A DNA stretch of 64,000 nucleotides from an uncultured Bacteroidales bacterium (GCA_947164985.1 CAMUYI010000002.1:277886-341885), one strand, 5' to 3'; shown: positions 35,758 through 44,922, numbered from the stretch's first letter. The notes: generated from the letters alone by a model not told the origin. A program made the numbers and translations.

Positions 35758-36977
35758 TTTACCAGATTATCTTCGAGTGCATAGACGTAGTCGAGTGGTA
35801 CGCCATGATCGATGAGGGCACGTCTGTCCGGCCGGAAGAGGTCGTAGAAATCGCGCAAAGATCCGCATAACTGCCGGGCTTGCTTGTAGTTCTCATACGC
35901 CATCATTCGGTCGCCTTTGAGCATCAAACAGTGCGCATAGTTGATAAAATCCTGCGGTTTGTCTGATCCGTTACGGAGAACATCGCGATAGACGCGTTCG
36001 CCTACGTCGGGATTATTCCACATCATCTCGCGATAGCCGCTTTGGAGGCCGATGAAGGCGAGGTTCTTCTCCCGAATGACATTTCCGTTGATCAAGACCT
36101 CATAGAGCCAGGTGTTCGGCAGGTTCGTGATCAATTCTTCCAAGTATTTGGTTTCCTCTTTGGGCGCCCACTCCTGTAGCGTTGGGATGGCGTTCTCCAG
36201 GTTGACCGACTCAACGAGTTTTTGTATATCTTTCGGCAGCCAACTGAGCGGCAGCATGCCCATGGCATAATCTTCGAGCCAGTTCTTTTTCGAACTCTCC
36301 ACAAAAGCACATAGCACTTCAAACACATGATCGCCCTGGTCCCCCATCGCCGTCACGGTGTTGACGAAGGCCTCCTGGATCTGAGGGAAGAAGTCAATAC
36401 GAACGTCATAATGAATGAGTAAAGTAAGAACGTTGGCGATGCATAGATTAGCCACGACTTCGTTCTCCGAAGCCATGCCGTCGATGAGGGTAAGGATGGC
36501 ATCGATGGAGAAACATTCCCGCAGATTGCGTGTCAGCGCCATGATGGCTACCAAGGCCGATGAGGCCTGTTCCTCACTATTCATCGCTTCGCGAAGCCAT
36601 TCGAGGTCTTCGGGTTGCAAGCGGATACAATTCTCAAAATAACGCAAGATCGACTCCGGCGACTGACGGCTGAAACCATGCATCTGGGGCGACAGACCAC
36701 GTTTGAGACGGATATCGACAAAAGCGGCATCGGCTAACTGGTAGGCATCGCCTGTCACTTTATTGAGCGCCGACTCCGCATCGGGATCGTCCACATTGAG
36801 CCATTTGATAAACAGATCATGATAAGTCGAACGAATCGTCTGCAGCGCTTCTTCGTAAGGGTTATTGTCTCCCAACTCATTGAGCCACATACGAATAACC
36901 GTAGAGGCGGTCTCTATCATACATTCGCCCAAAGACCGCTCTATCGTATTCACTTGATCCGCTAACTCGTTTGCCAT
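35751..36977 (-). CDS. all-helical repeat protein, unrecognised
   Basis: A 408-residue cytoplasmic protein, almost fully helical, with HEAT/TPR-like character ('SALVAIMALTRNLRECFSID', 'FINYAHCLMLKGDRMMAYEN'). No catalytic motif or membrane segment. Its start overlaps the stop of the upstream polyprenyl-phosphate glycosyltransferase by one base, so the two are coupled. A regulator or assembly factor for that enzyme is possible but unproven. Confidence 0.6.
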   Translation of the reverse strand: MANELADQVNTIERSLGECMIETASTVIRMWLNELGDNNPYEEALQTIRSTYHDLFIKWLNVDDPDAESALNKVTGDAYQLADAAFVDIRLKRGLSPQMHGFSRQSPESILRYFENCIRLQPEDLEWLREAMNSEEQASSALVAIMALTRNLRECFSIDAILTLIDGMASENEVVANLCIANVLTLLIHYDVRIDFFPQIQEAFVNTVTAMGDQGDHVFEVLCAFVESSKKNWLEDYAMGMLPLSWLPKDIQKLVESVNLENAIPTLQEWAPKEETKYLEELITNLPNTWLYEVLINGNVIREKNLAFIGLQSGYREMMWNNPDVGERVYRDVLRNGSDKPQDFINYAHCLMLKGDRMMAYENYKQARQLCGSLRDFYDLFRPDRRALIDHGVPLDYVYALEDNLVNG

Positions 36978-37957
36978 CAGAGGGTTTCTTTAATGAGGTA
37001 GTCGTTACGACTCGGACTATTACGTATGATCAGTTCAGCAAGGAAGCCGGCCAAGAAGAGCATACAACCGAGGATCATCATCAGGATCGCGATATGGAAG
37101 TACGGGTTGACACCGACCAGCATCGCTTGTACGCCATGCGAGAGGGCGTAGAGCTTCATGCCGCCGACCACAATGACTGCAATGAAACCGATGAAGAACA
37201 TCAGACTACCCACGAGACCGAAGAAATGCATCGGCTGCTTGCCGAACTTATTGAGGAACCAGATGGTCATGAGGTCGAGGTAACCGTTCACAAAGCGGTT
37301 AATACCGAATTTGGAGGTACCGAACTCGCGTTTGCGGTGCTGCACCACTTTCTCACCGATCTTGGTAAAACCGGCGTTCTTGGCAAGGTACGGGATGTAA
37401 CGGTGCATCTCCGAGAAGACCTCGATATTCTTCACAACCTCCAGGCGATAAGCCTTGAGGCCGCAGTTCATGTCATGCAGTTGAATACCGGTGACGCGAC
37501 GCGCCGTAGCATTGAAGAGCTTGGACGGCAGGTTCTTGGTCAAGGCATTGTCATAGCGTTTCTGCTTCCAACCGCTCACGAGGTCATACCCGTCCTCTTT
37601 GATCATCTTGTAGAGCTCCGGGATCTCGTCCGGACTATCCTGCAGGTCGGCATCCATGGTGATCACCACATCGCCCTGCGCAGCCTTGAATCCGCAGTAC
37701 AGCGCCGCCGACTTACCGTAGTTACGACGGAAACAGATACCCTTAACAGGATTCTCCTTAAGTTCCTTAAGTTCCTTAACCTCCTTACGGTCCTTAAGCT
37801 CCTTAATCACTTTCCAAGAGTCATCCGTACTTCCGTCATTGACAAAAATAACCTCATAGGAAAACTTATTTTCCTTCATCACGCGCGCAATCCATTCATA
37901 CAAATGCGGCAACGACTCCGCCTCATTATACAGAGGCACTATTATCGAAATATCCAT
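36977..37957 (-). CDS. polyprenyl-phosphate glycosyltransferase (DPM/ArnC-like GT2)
   Basis: From the ATG at 37957 the product is 326 residues. GT-A domain: 'ISIIVPLYNEAESLPHLYEW', 'VIFVNDGSTDDSW', 'VITMDADLQDSPDEIPELY' (DAD motif). Two C-terminal membrane helices ('FFGLVGSLMFFIGFIAVIVV' and 'ILMMILGCMLFLAGFLAELI') place it with GtrB/ArnC-type enzymes that charge undecaprenyl phosphate. A nonamer array inserts 'KELKDRKEVKELKELKENP' before 'VKGICFRRNYGKS'. First gene of its transcript. Confidence 0.9.
   Translation of the reverse strand: MDISIIVPLYNEAESLPHLYEWIARVMKENKFSYEVIFVNDGSTDDSWKVIKELKDRKEVKELKELKENPVKGICFRRNYGKSAALYCGFKAAQGDVVITMDADLQDSPDEIPELYKMIKEDGYDLVSGWKQKRYDNALTKNLPSKLFNATARRVTGIQLHDMNCGLKAYRLEVVKNIEVFSEMHRYIPYLAKNAGFTKIGEKVVQHRKREFGTSKFGINRFVNGYLDLMTIWFLNKFGKQPMHFFGLVGSLMFFIGFIAVIVVGGMKLYALSHGVQAMLVGVNPYFHIAILMMILGCMLFLAGFLAELIIRNSPSRNDYLIKETL
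37756..37809. repeat. nonamer tandem array inside a glycosyltransferase gene (CCTTAAGTT)
   Basis: Six 9-nt units: CCTTAAGTT x2, CCTTAACCT, CCTTACGGT, CCTTAAGCT, CCTTAATCA. Read on the minus strand as 'KELK'-type triplet-residue repeats, in frame. Confidence 0.9.
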
Positions 37958-37975
37958 AAAAATCAATTTTGCGTG

Positions 37976-38006
37976 CAAAATTACTACAAATTATTCAAAT
38001 ATGCAA
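37976..38006 (-). promoter_or_regulatory. promoter of the GT2/helical-protein pair
   Basis: Minus strand TTGC, 19 nt, TAATTTTG. Confidence 0.75.
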
Positions 38007-38055
38007 GAAAATGCGCATTTTTCGTCAAAAAACTTAACTTTTTGTGTCCAAAAAT

Positions 38056-38086
38056 TTGCATATCCCAAAATATTTTTGTATCTTTG
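38056..38086 (+). promoter_or_regulatory. promoter upstream of the 231-residue ORF
   Basis: TTGC, 19 nt, TATCTTTG. It is 50 bp from the divergent promoter at 37976. The next ATG with a long ORF is about 190 bp away, which leaves a long leader. Confidence 0.65.
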
Positions 38087-38279
38087 TAGCGGATTTTTGA
38101 AGATACCTCTTCTTCGAATTGAGTCGGATACCATCCGACATCGTTCCCCGCCATTCCCTTATTTTCGACCTAAAACAAGAGCAAAACAGAAGGCGGAAGT
38201 AAGGCTTTGTTAAAGCATCCTAGACCATACCTATTTTTAACAACACATAAATAACACATATACAACGATTTAAACACAC
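38087..38279 (+). other. long untranslated leader
   Basis: No ORF and no SD. It holds palindromic element copy 3 (38123) and an A/C-rich stretch ('aacaacacataaataacacatatacaacg') directly before the ATG. Nothing else recognised. Confidence 0.45.
38123..38139. repeat. palindromic element, copy 3
   Basis: GTCGGA-TACCA-TCCGAC: the loop differs from copies 1 and 2 by one base and the outer arm positions have changed in both arms together. Confidence 0.6.
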
Positions 38280-38975
38280 ATGTCAAGGCACTTAAAAACA
38301 CGCACTCAGATGGGTATGAGCAGCATTATTGACCATTATGTCGCTCTTCAGCCCAATTCCACACCTCGCGCCCGGGGAGTGCGCTATTTTGTGCCTATTG
38401 TCTGTTATAAATACTACTGGGGCGCGATGAACTCCGTCAAAGAAGGCCGCCGTTACAAAAAGCACATCGTTGTCCGCCGAATGCCTTATGCCAAAGGCCT
38501 TCTCCAACTCTATACCTACCATTTCCCGAAGACCTGGTCTGCAGCCTGCGTAGCGAATCGCGAACTCATCAAGCAAGCCCAGCGCCAAGCCCACGCCTTG
38601 GAGCATGCTCATACCCGCGAAGCCCTCGAATGGAGACTCCGCTTCTTTAACCATTATTTCTCTGTCGTCAAAGGCGGCGCTGCTCCCGAACCCGGTCTCA
38701 AGCGTTATGCCCGTTTTTACCAATACACCTACGTCTCCATCTACCGCCAACTCCAATCCGCCCGCGATAAAGCCCTTCATCCCGATAAGGATGTCTCCTT
38801 CGAACAAATAGACGTATGTTCATTCCAGGCGGATTCCATCCGCCGCTCTATGTCCGCCTCTCTATCCCGCTCCTTCGCCCACTCTCCGCTCCGTTCCGCT
38901 GCCCGCCGCACCTTCCTCTCTCCATCCTTTGACGAGTCTTTCGTTCTCAAACCCATCGCCTGTTTCTCGGGGTAA
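38280..38975 (+). CDS. basic protein of unknown function (231 aa)
   Basis: A 231-residue protein without signal peptide, rich in Arg, His and Tyr ('RGVRYFVPIVCYKYYWGAMN', 'RLRFFNHYFSVVKGGAAPEP', 'GLKRYARFYQYTYVSIYRQL'). Codons end in C far more often than in neighbouring genes. The last ~60 residues are Ser/Arg-rich and include palindromic element copy 4 ('QADSIRR'). A promoter of the standard type lies upstream. It could be nucleic-acid binding; no family recognised. The antisense ORF is judged a shadow. Confidence 0.55.
   Translation: MSRHLKTRTQMGMSSIIDHYVALQPNSTPRARGVRYFVPIVCYKYYWGAMNSVKEGRRYKKHIVVRRMPYAKGLLQLYTYHFPKTWSAACVANRELIKQAQRQAHALEHAHTREALEWRLRFFNHYFSVVKGGAAPEPGLKRYARFYQYTYVSIYRQLQSARDKALHPDKDVSFEQIDVCSFQADSIRRSMSASLSRSFAHSPLRSAARRTFLSPSFDESFVLKPIACFSG
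38828..38844. repeat. palindromic element, copy 4 (in frame)
   Basis: GGCGGA-TTCCA-TCCGCC. Both arms changed together relative to copies 1-3. It lies inside the 231-residue ORF. Confidence 0.55.
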
Positions 38976-39083
38976 ATAAGGAGTCCCTACGCAGGTCATA
39001 CCTGGTATATACGCTTTCCGCATGGCTCTAAGGCTCTCCTTTATCACAAAGTTACTTTGTTGTACAAAAAAATCCCTCAATAT

Positions 39084-39114
39084 TTGCATATATGCAATTT
39101 TTGTTGTACCTTTG
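39084..39114 (+). promoter_or_regulatory. promoter of fbp
   Basis: TTGC, 19 nt, TACCTTTG. The -33 box is part of the perfect palindrome TTGCATATATGCAA, as at the HAD promoter. Confidence 0.78.
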
Positions 39115-39135
39115 CAGCAAATTTGATTTAAAACC

Positions 39136-41133
39136 ATGCAAGACGAACGATATCTGCGCTTATTGAGCGAGAAATTTCCGAATTCTCAAGCTGTCATTTC
39201 CGAGTTGATAAACCTGCGTGCCATCCTGTCTTTACCGAAAGGGACGGAGCATTTTGTGAGTGATCTGCACGGCGAGTCGATGGCGTTCATTCATATGATC
39301 AAGAACGCTTCAGGAGTGGTGCGCAAGAAAGTCGATGAGGTATATGGCAACACGATTTCCGAAGAAGAGAAACGTGCGCTCTGCGCGTTGATATACTATC
39401 CGGACGAGCGTCTGGAGTTGATCAAGCGTTTCTATGCCGGCGAGAAAGTAGATGGAATATTAAATCTGAATTCTCAAATCTCAAATCTGAAATCTTTAGA
39501 TGAGTGGTATCGTACGCGCTTGCACCAAGTGGTAGAGGTAGCGCGGGCAGTGACGATCAAGTACAGTCGATCGAAAGTGCATAAGTTACTTCCTCCCGAC
39601 TACGCATATATCATCAAGGAGTTGCTGCACGAGACGAACCTGGAGCAGCACGACCGGAACACTTATTACAACGCTATCATCGATGCCATCATCGAGACCG
39701 GCAGTGCCGACCAACTCATCATCGTCATCTCCTATCTCATCCATTCGCTCACGATCGACACGCTGCATATAGTCGGCGATATCTTTGATAGAGGTTCCGG
39801 TGCGGCCAAGATCCTGGACGTGTTGGACACCGTACGTGACTATGATATCGAATGGGGAAACCACGATATCGAATGGATGGGAGCGATGGCCGGGAACATG
39901 GCATTGCTGGCGACCGTACTGCGCGTGAGTATCCGGTACGCCAATATCGAGACGCTTGAAGAGGGGTACGGAATCAATCTGTTGCCGCTGGCTAATTTCG
40001 CGATGACGGTATATGGCAATGATCCGTGTACGATCTGGCAGACCAAAGATTTTGAGAACAATCCGCGTCTGACCCGTTCGGCACAACTGATGGCTAAGAT
40101 GCATAAGGCGATTTCGATCATCCAGTTCAAACTTGAGGGTCAGACCGTACTGCGGCATCCGGAATGGCACATGGATGATCGCGCGATTCTCCATCATTTG
40201 ACAATGGACAATGGACATTGGACATTGGACGGTCAAGCGCTGCTTGACCAGAATCTGCCGACGATCGATCCGAAGGATCCGTATGCGCTGAGTAAGTATG
40301 AGCAAGATCTGATGAATCAGTTATGGCGTTCATTCCGCAAGAGCGAGAAGATGCAGAAGCATCTGAGGATGCTGTATGAACACGGATCACTCTATCTGGT
40401 TCGTAACGGTTTCCTACTCTATCACGCTGCGATTCCTCTGAATGCAGACGGTTCGTTCACTGAAGCCGATGTATGCGGAGAGCGCGTGAGCGGTAAGGCG
40501 CTGATGGACCGTACCGATGCTATCATTCGTCAGGCGTATTACGGAGAAGGCCAAGCGAAAACGGATGCGCTGGACTATATGCTTTATCTCTGGGAAGGCG
40601 CCAATTCGCCGCTCTACAACAAGGATAAGATGACCACTTTTGAGCGGTATTTCCTGCCGAAGGGTGAGGCTTGGGACGAACATAAGGGCGCATATTTCAC
40701 GCTGGCAGACGATGAGGAGATATGCAAGAAGATTCTTAAAGAATTCGGTCTTAATCCTGCGACGGGGCGCATTGTAAATGGTCACGTACCTGTTCGCACT
40801 ATAAAAGGCGAGACTCCGATGCGTGCCAACGGTAAGCGCTTCGTGATCGACGGCGGGTTCAGTAAGCCTTATCAGGAGAAGACAGGAATAGCCGGTTATA
40901 CGCTCATCTATAACAGCCACGGAATCCAACTCGTAGAGCACGAGAGTTTCGAGAGCCGCGAACAAGCGATCCTGTCGGGTAGCGATATTCATAGCCGCAC
41001 CCTACTCCAAGACTTTAGCGGCAAACGTATTCGTATCAAGGACACCGATAAAGGAAAAGAGTTGCTCGAGCAGATTAACAGTCTCGAACAACTCCTTGAG
41101 AACTATCGGAACGGTGTGTTCCGTGAACGCTAA
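39136..41133 (+). CDS. fbp: fructose-1,6-bisphosphatase, class III
   Basis: Gluconeogenic phosphatase of the metallophosphoesterase type used by Bacteroidales and Firmicutes. 'VSDLHGESMAFIHMIKNASG', 'GDIFDRGSGAAKI' and 'IEWGNHDIEWMGA' carry the metal ligands; 'NGHVPV' and 'FVIDGGFSKPYQEKTGIAGY' complete the site. Length 665 is slightly above the family. Two heptamer arrays are translated in frame: 'NLNSQISNLKSLDEW' near residue 112 and 'MDNGHWTLDG' near residue 358, both in variable loops. Confidence 0.95.
   Translation: MQDERYLRLLSEKFPNSQAVISELINLRAILSLPKGTEHFVSDLHGESMAFIHMIKNASGVVRKKVDEVYGNTISEEEKRALCALIYYPDERLELIKRFYAGEKVDGILNLNSQISNLKSLDEWYRTRLHQVVEVARAVTIKYSRSKVHKLLPPDYAYIIKELLHETNLEQHDRNTYYNAIIDAIIETGSADQLIIVISYLIHSLTIDTLHIVGDIFDRGSGAAKILDVLDTVRDYDIEWGNHDIEWMGAMAGNMALLATVLRVSIRYANIETLEEGYGINLLPLANFAMTVYGNDPCTIWQTKDFENNPRLTRSAQLMAKMHKAISIIQFKLEGQTVLRHPEWHMDDRAILHHLTMDNGHWTLDGQALLDQNLPTIDPKDPYALSKYEQDLMNQLWRSFRKSEKMQKHLRMLYEHGSLYLVRNGFLLYHAAIPLNADGSFTEADVCGERVSGKALMDRTDAIIRQAYYGEGQAKTDALDYMLYLWEGANSPLYNKDKMTTFERYFLPKGEAWDEHKGAYFTLADDEEICKKILKEFGLNPATGRIVNGHVPVRTIKGETPMRANGKRFVIDGGFSKPYQEKTGIAGYTLIYNSHGIQLVEHESFESREQAILSGSDIHSRTLLQDFSGKRIRIKDTDKGKELLEQINSLEQLLENYRNGVFRER
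39463..39497. repeat. heptamer tandem array inside fbp, first (AATCTGA)
   Basis: AATCTGA, ATTCTCA, AATCTCA, AATCTGA, AATCTTT; encodes 'NLNSQISNLKSL' in frame. Confidence 0.88.
40202..40232. repeat. heptamer tandem array inside fbp, second (CAATGGA)
   Basis: CAATGGA x2, CATTGGA x2, CGG; encodes 'TMDNGHWTLDG' in frame. Confidence 0.9.
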
Positions 41134-41136
41134 GCG

Positions 41137-42177
41137 TTATAATTTTTCGCGCATCTTTTTATTGAAAAGCCGTGAGCCCTGCAGGTGATTACCATACGGG
41201 GCTATGTCAAACGTGACATTCGGCAGATCGCGGAAGCAACGTTGTAAATGCTCCGCACAACGGATCGTGACCACTTCGTCCTGCGTAGAATGGAAGACAT
41301 AGAGCGGTGCTTTCGGCGTCCAGGACGGACAGATCGTATCGACTACGATGCTCGATCGCTTAAGACCTTCATAGAAACGCGCGACCTCCGGATTATTCTT
41401 ATCCATGCCGGCAGGTTTGAGCCAATGCTTCAAGTTATGGTTGAGGGTATGGATATAGACCTGCATCACCGAATATTTCTTATTCTCGAGATACCGCTGA
41501 TAGAGTTTTTCCGTAGCGGGTGTAAAGAATTCCGTGCGATCCAACTGCAAGTCATATGCCACATCCGTACCCACGACCATCAGGGGAATGAGTGCGGGCA
41601 TAGAGATGCGCTTACCGGCCATCGTCTCATCGTAGGTAACCGCCACGTCATAGGGTCCGTCGCCTACAAAACAACCCTTCACATGAATACGGTCCGCGTA
41701 CGCTTCTTCGATGACGCGCATGGTCCAGAGAGCCGAGAAACCACCTTGCGAGTAACCCATGATATAGATGCTATCGAGCGGGATATGGAGGTTCATCGTG
41801 TCTAACATAGTCTGCGCCGCCAGCACCATGTCGATGCCGTTGATGGCGGTTATTTCTCCCGCCAGATAAGGATGGGGTCGATCGCCTGTGACGCCATAAC
41901 CGATATAATCAGGCACAAGCAACACGTAGTCCTCGCTGAAGAGCGACACTTCGTAGGTCGGCTTGATCGATGGCGCTTCATTATTGGACAAGATCGTATA
42001 ATGCGGAATGAGGATGATGCCTTTGGCGGGTTGGTCAGTCGGTATGGTAACCAGCCCGGAAAGCGTGATCGAGTCGCCGTATTGGTCCACAGAGGGATAC
42101 AGCAGCGATTCATGACGCGCTTGGGCCATCAGACCAAGCGTACATAGGAAACAGGCTATCAGCAGGTATTTACGCAT
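41137..42177 (-). CDS. secreted alpha/beta hydrolase (lipase/esterase-like)
   Basis: A 346-residue protein with signal peptide 'MRKYLLIACFLCTLGLMAQA'. The nucleophile elbow is 'GYSQGG' in 'YIMGYSQGGFSAL'; 'YVLLVPDYIGYGVTGDRPHP' is the oxyanion-side strand; the catalytic acid and base are probably in 'VFHSTQDEVV' and 'YGNHLQG'. This resembles secretory lipases or prolyl-peptidase-like esterases of Bacteroidales. The start overlaps the ddh stop by one base, so it ends that operon. Substrate unknown. Confidence 0.78.
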   Translation of the reverse strand: MRKYLLIACFLCTLGLMAQARHESLLYPSVDQYGDSITLSGLVTIPTDQPAKGIILIPHYTILSNNEAPSIKPTYEVSLFSEDYVLLVPDYIGYGVTGDRPHPYLAGEITAINGIDMVLAAQTMLDTMNLHIPLDSIYIMGYSQGGFSALWTMRVIEEAYADRIHVKGCFVGDGPYDVAVTYDETMAGKRISMPALIPLMVVGTDVAYDLQLDRTEFFTPATEKLYQRYLENKKYSVMQVYIHTLNHNLKHWLKPAGMDKNNPEVARFYEGLKRSSIVVDTICPSWTPKAPLYVFHSTQDEVVTIRCAEHLQRCFRDLPNVTFDIAPYGNHLQGSRLFNKKMREKL

Positions 42178-43031
42178 TATACTAAAGCTTTGACGAGTTG
42201 TTCGGTAGAACCGGGCAGTAAGTCTATCGGAGCCAGTTCAATCATAGTCTTGGCGCCGTAGTCTCCGCGTTCCTTGAGACGGATCGCAGCACGGGCACAA
42301 GACACGAGCACCTGACCGGTGAGGGCCGGATTATTGATCGTCATATTGAACTCAAAACGCTGGTTATGGGTATCTCCGGAGACACCATTGCGGATGAGGT
42401 TGACGCCATGCGCGACATTGTTAAGGGCATCCACGCTCTCGACGGGAATGACATGAGTCTCATCGTGTGCGAAATAGTCATCGGCAAGGATAGCCGCTTC
42501 GACGGTCTTGAAATCAGCACCTTCTTCCAATTCGATATAGACCATGCGACGATGAATACCGGTTCCCAACGGAATGGTCATAGAGAGCGCATTCTTAACG
42601 CCCTTGATGGCCTTGGCTGCCACCGTGTGACCCATCGAACGCCCGGGACCGAAGTTGGTGTAGGTCAGACCTTTCGGTGCGAGTGCCATAAGGATGGCGC
42701 GAACCATCGAGTCTGAACCCGGATCCCATCCGGCGGAGATGATGCTGACGGCTTTATTGGTCTTGCATACAGGGTCTAAGGCGCTACGGAGCGACCAAAT
42801 CTGACCATGGATATCGAAGCTATCAACGGTACAGATACCACGCGCCGCCAGGACGGTCGCAAACTTTTGCACTTCGCGCGTCGGCGTACAGATAAGGACG
42901 GCATCGGCATCGATGCAATCCAGACAATCATTATGATGATAAATACCGGCCAACTCCATATCGGGAGCAGCCTTAATGGCTTCTTCGGCAGCACGGCCGA
43001 TATTACCATAACCTAAAATGGCGATTCGCAT
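42177..43031 (-). CDS. ddh: meso-diaminopimelate dehydrogenase
   Basis: NADPH-dependent one-step amination of tetrahydrodipicolinate with free ammonium to meso-DAP. 'IAILGYGNIGRAAEEAI' is the nucleotide fold; 'SAGWDPGSDSMVRAI', 'TNFGPGRSMGHTVAAKAIKG' and 'GTGIHRRMVYIELEEG' are characteristic Ddh segments. At 284 residues it is a little shorter than the Corynebacterium enzyme. It follows glmS by 1 bp. DapL and DapF for the other route are encoded within 4 kb. Confidence 0.9.
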   Translation of the reverse strand: MRIAILGYGNIGRAAEEAIKAAPDMELAGIYHHNDCLDCIDADAVLICTPTREVQKFATVLAARGICTVDSFDIHGQIWSLRSALDPVCKTNKAVSIISAGWDPGSDSMVRAILMALAPKGLTYTNFGPGRSMGHTVAAKAIKGVKNALSMTIPLGTGIHRRMVYIELEEGADFKTVEAAILADDYFAHDETHVIPVESVDALNNVAHGVNLIRNGVSGDTHNQRFEFNMTINNPALTGQVLVSCARAAIRLKERGDYGAKTMIELAPIDLLPGSTEQLVKALV

Positions 43032-43032
43032 A

Positions 43033-44877
43033 TTACTCTACTGTTACTGATTTAGCTAAATTACGGGGTTGATCGACATCGCAACCTTTGACGACGGCGA
43101 TGTGGTATGCCAACAATTGGAGCGGGATGACAGTGAGGAGCGGCGTGAGGCACTCTTCGGTCTGCGGCACTTCGATGATATAGTCGGCTATTTTGCTGAC
43201 CAATTCATCTCCTTCTGTCACGACGGCTATCACCCTACCCTTACGGGCCTTGATCTCCTGGATATTACTTACCACTTTCTCGTAGGTACCACAATGCGGC
43301 GCGACTACAACGACCGGCATCTCTTGCGATATGAGAGCGATCGGTCCGTGTTTCATCTCAGCTGCAGGATAACCTTCGGCATGGATATAAGAGATCTCTT
43401 TGAGTTTGAGGGCGCCTTCCATAGCTACCGGGAAATTATATCCGCGGCCAAGATAGATAAAGTTCTGCGCGTAGGTAAAGGTCTTGGCAAAATCAGAGAT
43501 ACGTTTGTTCTGCCCCAATACGCGTTCGATCTTATCGGGTATCTGACCCAACTCACGCACAATACGGAGGTACTGCTCTTCGGTCATCGTACCTTTTGCT
43601 TTTCCGATACAAAGGGCGAGCATAGTGAGGGCAACGACCTGCGCCGTAAAGGCCTTGGTTGAAGCGACACCGATCTCCGGGCCAACATGGGTATAACAAC
43701 CGCTATCAGAGACACGCGGGATAGAAGCACCGACCACATTGCATATCGAGAAGATGAAGGCACCTTTGGATTTCGCCAGTTGGATAGCGGCGAGCGTATC
43801 GGCCGTCTCACCGGATTGCGAGATGGCGATGACCACATCATCTTTGTTAATCACAGGTTTGCGATACCGGAACTCAGACGAGTACTCCACTTCAACCGGT
43901 ATCTGCGCGAACTCCTCGATGGCGTACATGGCAATCAGGCCGGCATGCCAACTCGTACCGCACGCTGTGATGATGATGCGTTTGGCATTGAGGAAACGAT
44001 CCTTATTATCAATGAATCCGGAGAGGGCGATATTATCCTGACGCACGTTGACACGTCCTCGCATCGAGTCCGTGAGCGTACGCGGCTGTTCAAAGATCTC
44101 CTTGAGCATGAAATGCGGGTAACCGCCTTTCTCGAGTTGGCTCAGCGAGAGTTCGAGGCGCTTGATCTCCGGGGTCTTGGTGACATTATTGATGGTCGTG
44201 ATATCCACTTCTTCGCCTATACGCAAGGACACCACTTCCTCATCATCGATATAGATCACTTTATCGGTATATTCGACGATAGGCGTGGCATCGGAAGCAA
44301 GGAAATACTCGTTCTCACCGATACCGACTACCAGCGGTGAACCCTTGCGGGCCGCGATGAGGGTGTCAGGATGGGTCTTATCGAGGATGGCGATGGCGTA
44401 GGCACCGATGACTTGCTGAAGAGCCAGTTGGACAGCCGTCTTAAGGTCGACGTGTTGGTTAACCTGCGTATATTCAACGAGTTGCACGAGCACTTCGGTG
44501 TCGGTGTCGGACTTAAAGGTATAACCCTGCTCCATGAGTCCGGCCTTGAGAACCGCATAGTTCTCAATGATACCATTATGGATGATCGCCAAGCGCTCCG
44601 ACTCGGAATAATGCGGATGGGCATTGACCGTATTGGGTTCACCATGGGTAGCCCAACGGGTATGAGCGATACCGATACTACCTTCCGTATCTTTCTCGGC
44701 ACAGAAAGCCTCCAATTCAGCTACCTTGCCTTTGGCTTTATAGACATTGAGTTGACCGGCTTCGTTAATGAGCGCGACACCCGCACTGTCATAACCGCGG
44801 TACTCAAGACGATGCAAACCTTTAATCAAAATCGGATACGCTTTGCGTTTACCGATATATCCAACTATTCCACACAT
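43033..44877 (-). CDS. glmS: glutamine--fructose-6-phosphate aminotransferase
   Basis: First step to UDP-GlcNAc, using glutamine amide nitrogen. Cys2 in 'MCGIVGYIG' is the glutaminase nucleophile; 'HTRWATHGEPN' and 'HNGIIENY' complete that domain; two SIS domains follow ('TACGTSWHAG', 'SQSGETADT', 'GRGYNFPVAMEGALKLKEIS'); the end 'PRNLAKSVTVE' is invariant in GlmS. Length 614. It has its own promoter overlapping the 3' end of dapL. Confidence 0.97.
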   Translation of the reverse strand: MCGIVGYIGKRKAYPILIKGLHRLEYRGYDSAGVALINEAGQLNVYKAKGKVAELEAFCAEKDTEGSIGIAHTRWATHGEPNTVNAHPHYSESERLAIIHNGIIENYAVLKAGLMEQGYTFKSDTDTEVLVQLVEYTQVNQHVDLKTAVQLALQQVIGAYAIAILDKTHPDTLIAARKGSPLVVGIGENEYFLASDATPIVEYTDKVIYIDDEEVVSLRIGEEVDITTINNVTKTPEIKRLELSLSQLEKGGYPHFMLKEIFEQPRTLTDSMRGRVNVRQDNIALSGFIDNKDRFLNAKRIIITACGTSWHAGLIAMYAIEEFAQIPVEVEYSSEFRYRKPVINKDDVVIAISQSGETADTLAAIQLAKSKGAFIFSICNVVGASIPRVSDSGCYTHVGPEIGVASTKAFTAQVVALTMLALCIGKAKGTMTEEQYLRIVRELGQIPDKIERVLGQNKRISDFAKTFTYAQNFIYLGRGYNFPVAMEGALKLKEISYIHAEGYPAAEMKHGPIALISQEMPVVVVAPHCGTYEKVVSNIQEIKARKGRVIAVVTEGDELVSKIADYIIEVPQTEECLTPLLTVIPLQLLAYHIAVVKGCDVDQPRNLAKSVTVE

Positions 44878-44882
44878 AATTT

Positions 44883-44917
44883 AATGTACAATGTACAATT
44901 TACAATTTACAATTTTG
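44883..44917. repeat. heptamer tandem array (AATGTAC/AATTTAC)
   Basis: AATGTAC x2, AATTTAC x2, AATTTTG, between the glmS start and its -7 box, so it makes up the glmS leader. Confidence 0.9.
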
Positions 44918-44922
44918 CGGTG

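Noticed and set aside
36971-38089. 372-residue plus-strand ORF opposite the polyprenyl glycosyltransferase
   Set aside because: The minus strand carries clear GT2 motifs and two membrane helices; the plus ORF also crosses the promoter region.
38292-38807. 171-residue minus-strand ORF opposite the 231-residue gene
   Set aside because: It has no promoter on its side, and the plus strand has a standard promoter. Neither translation has a recognised domain, so the choice is only moderately sure.
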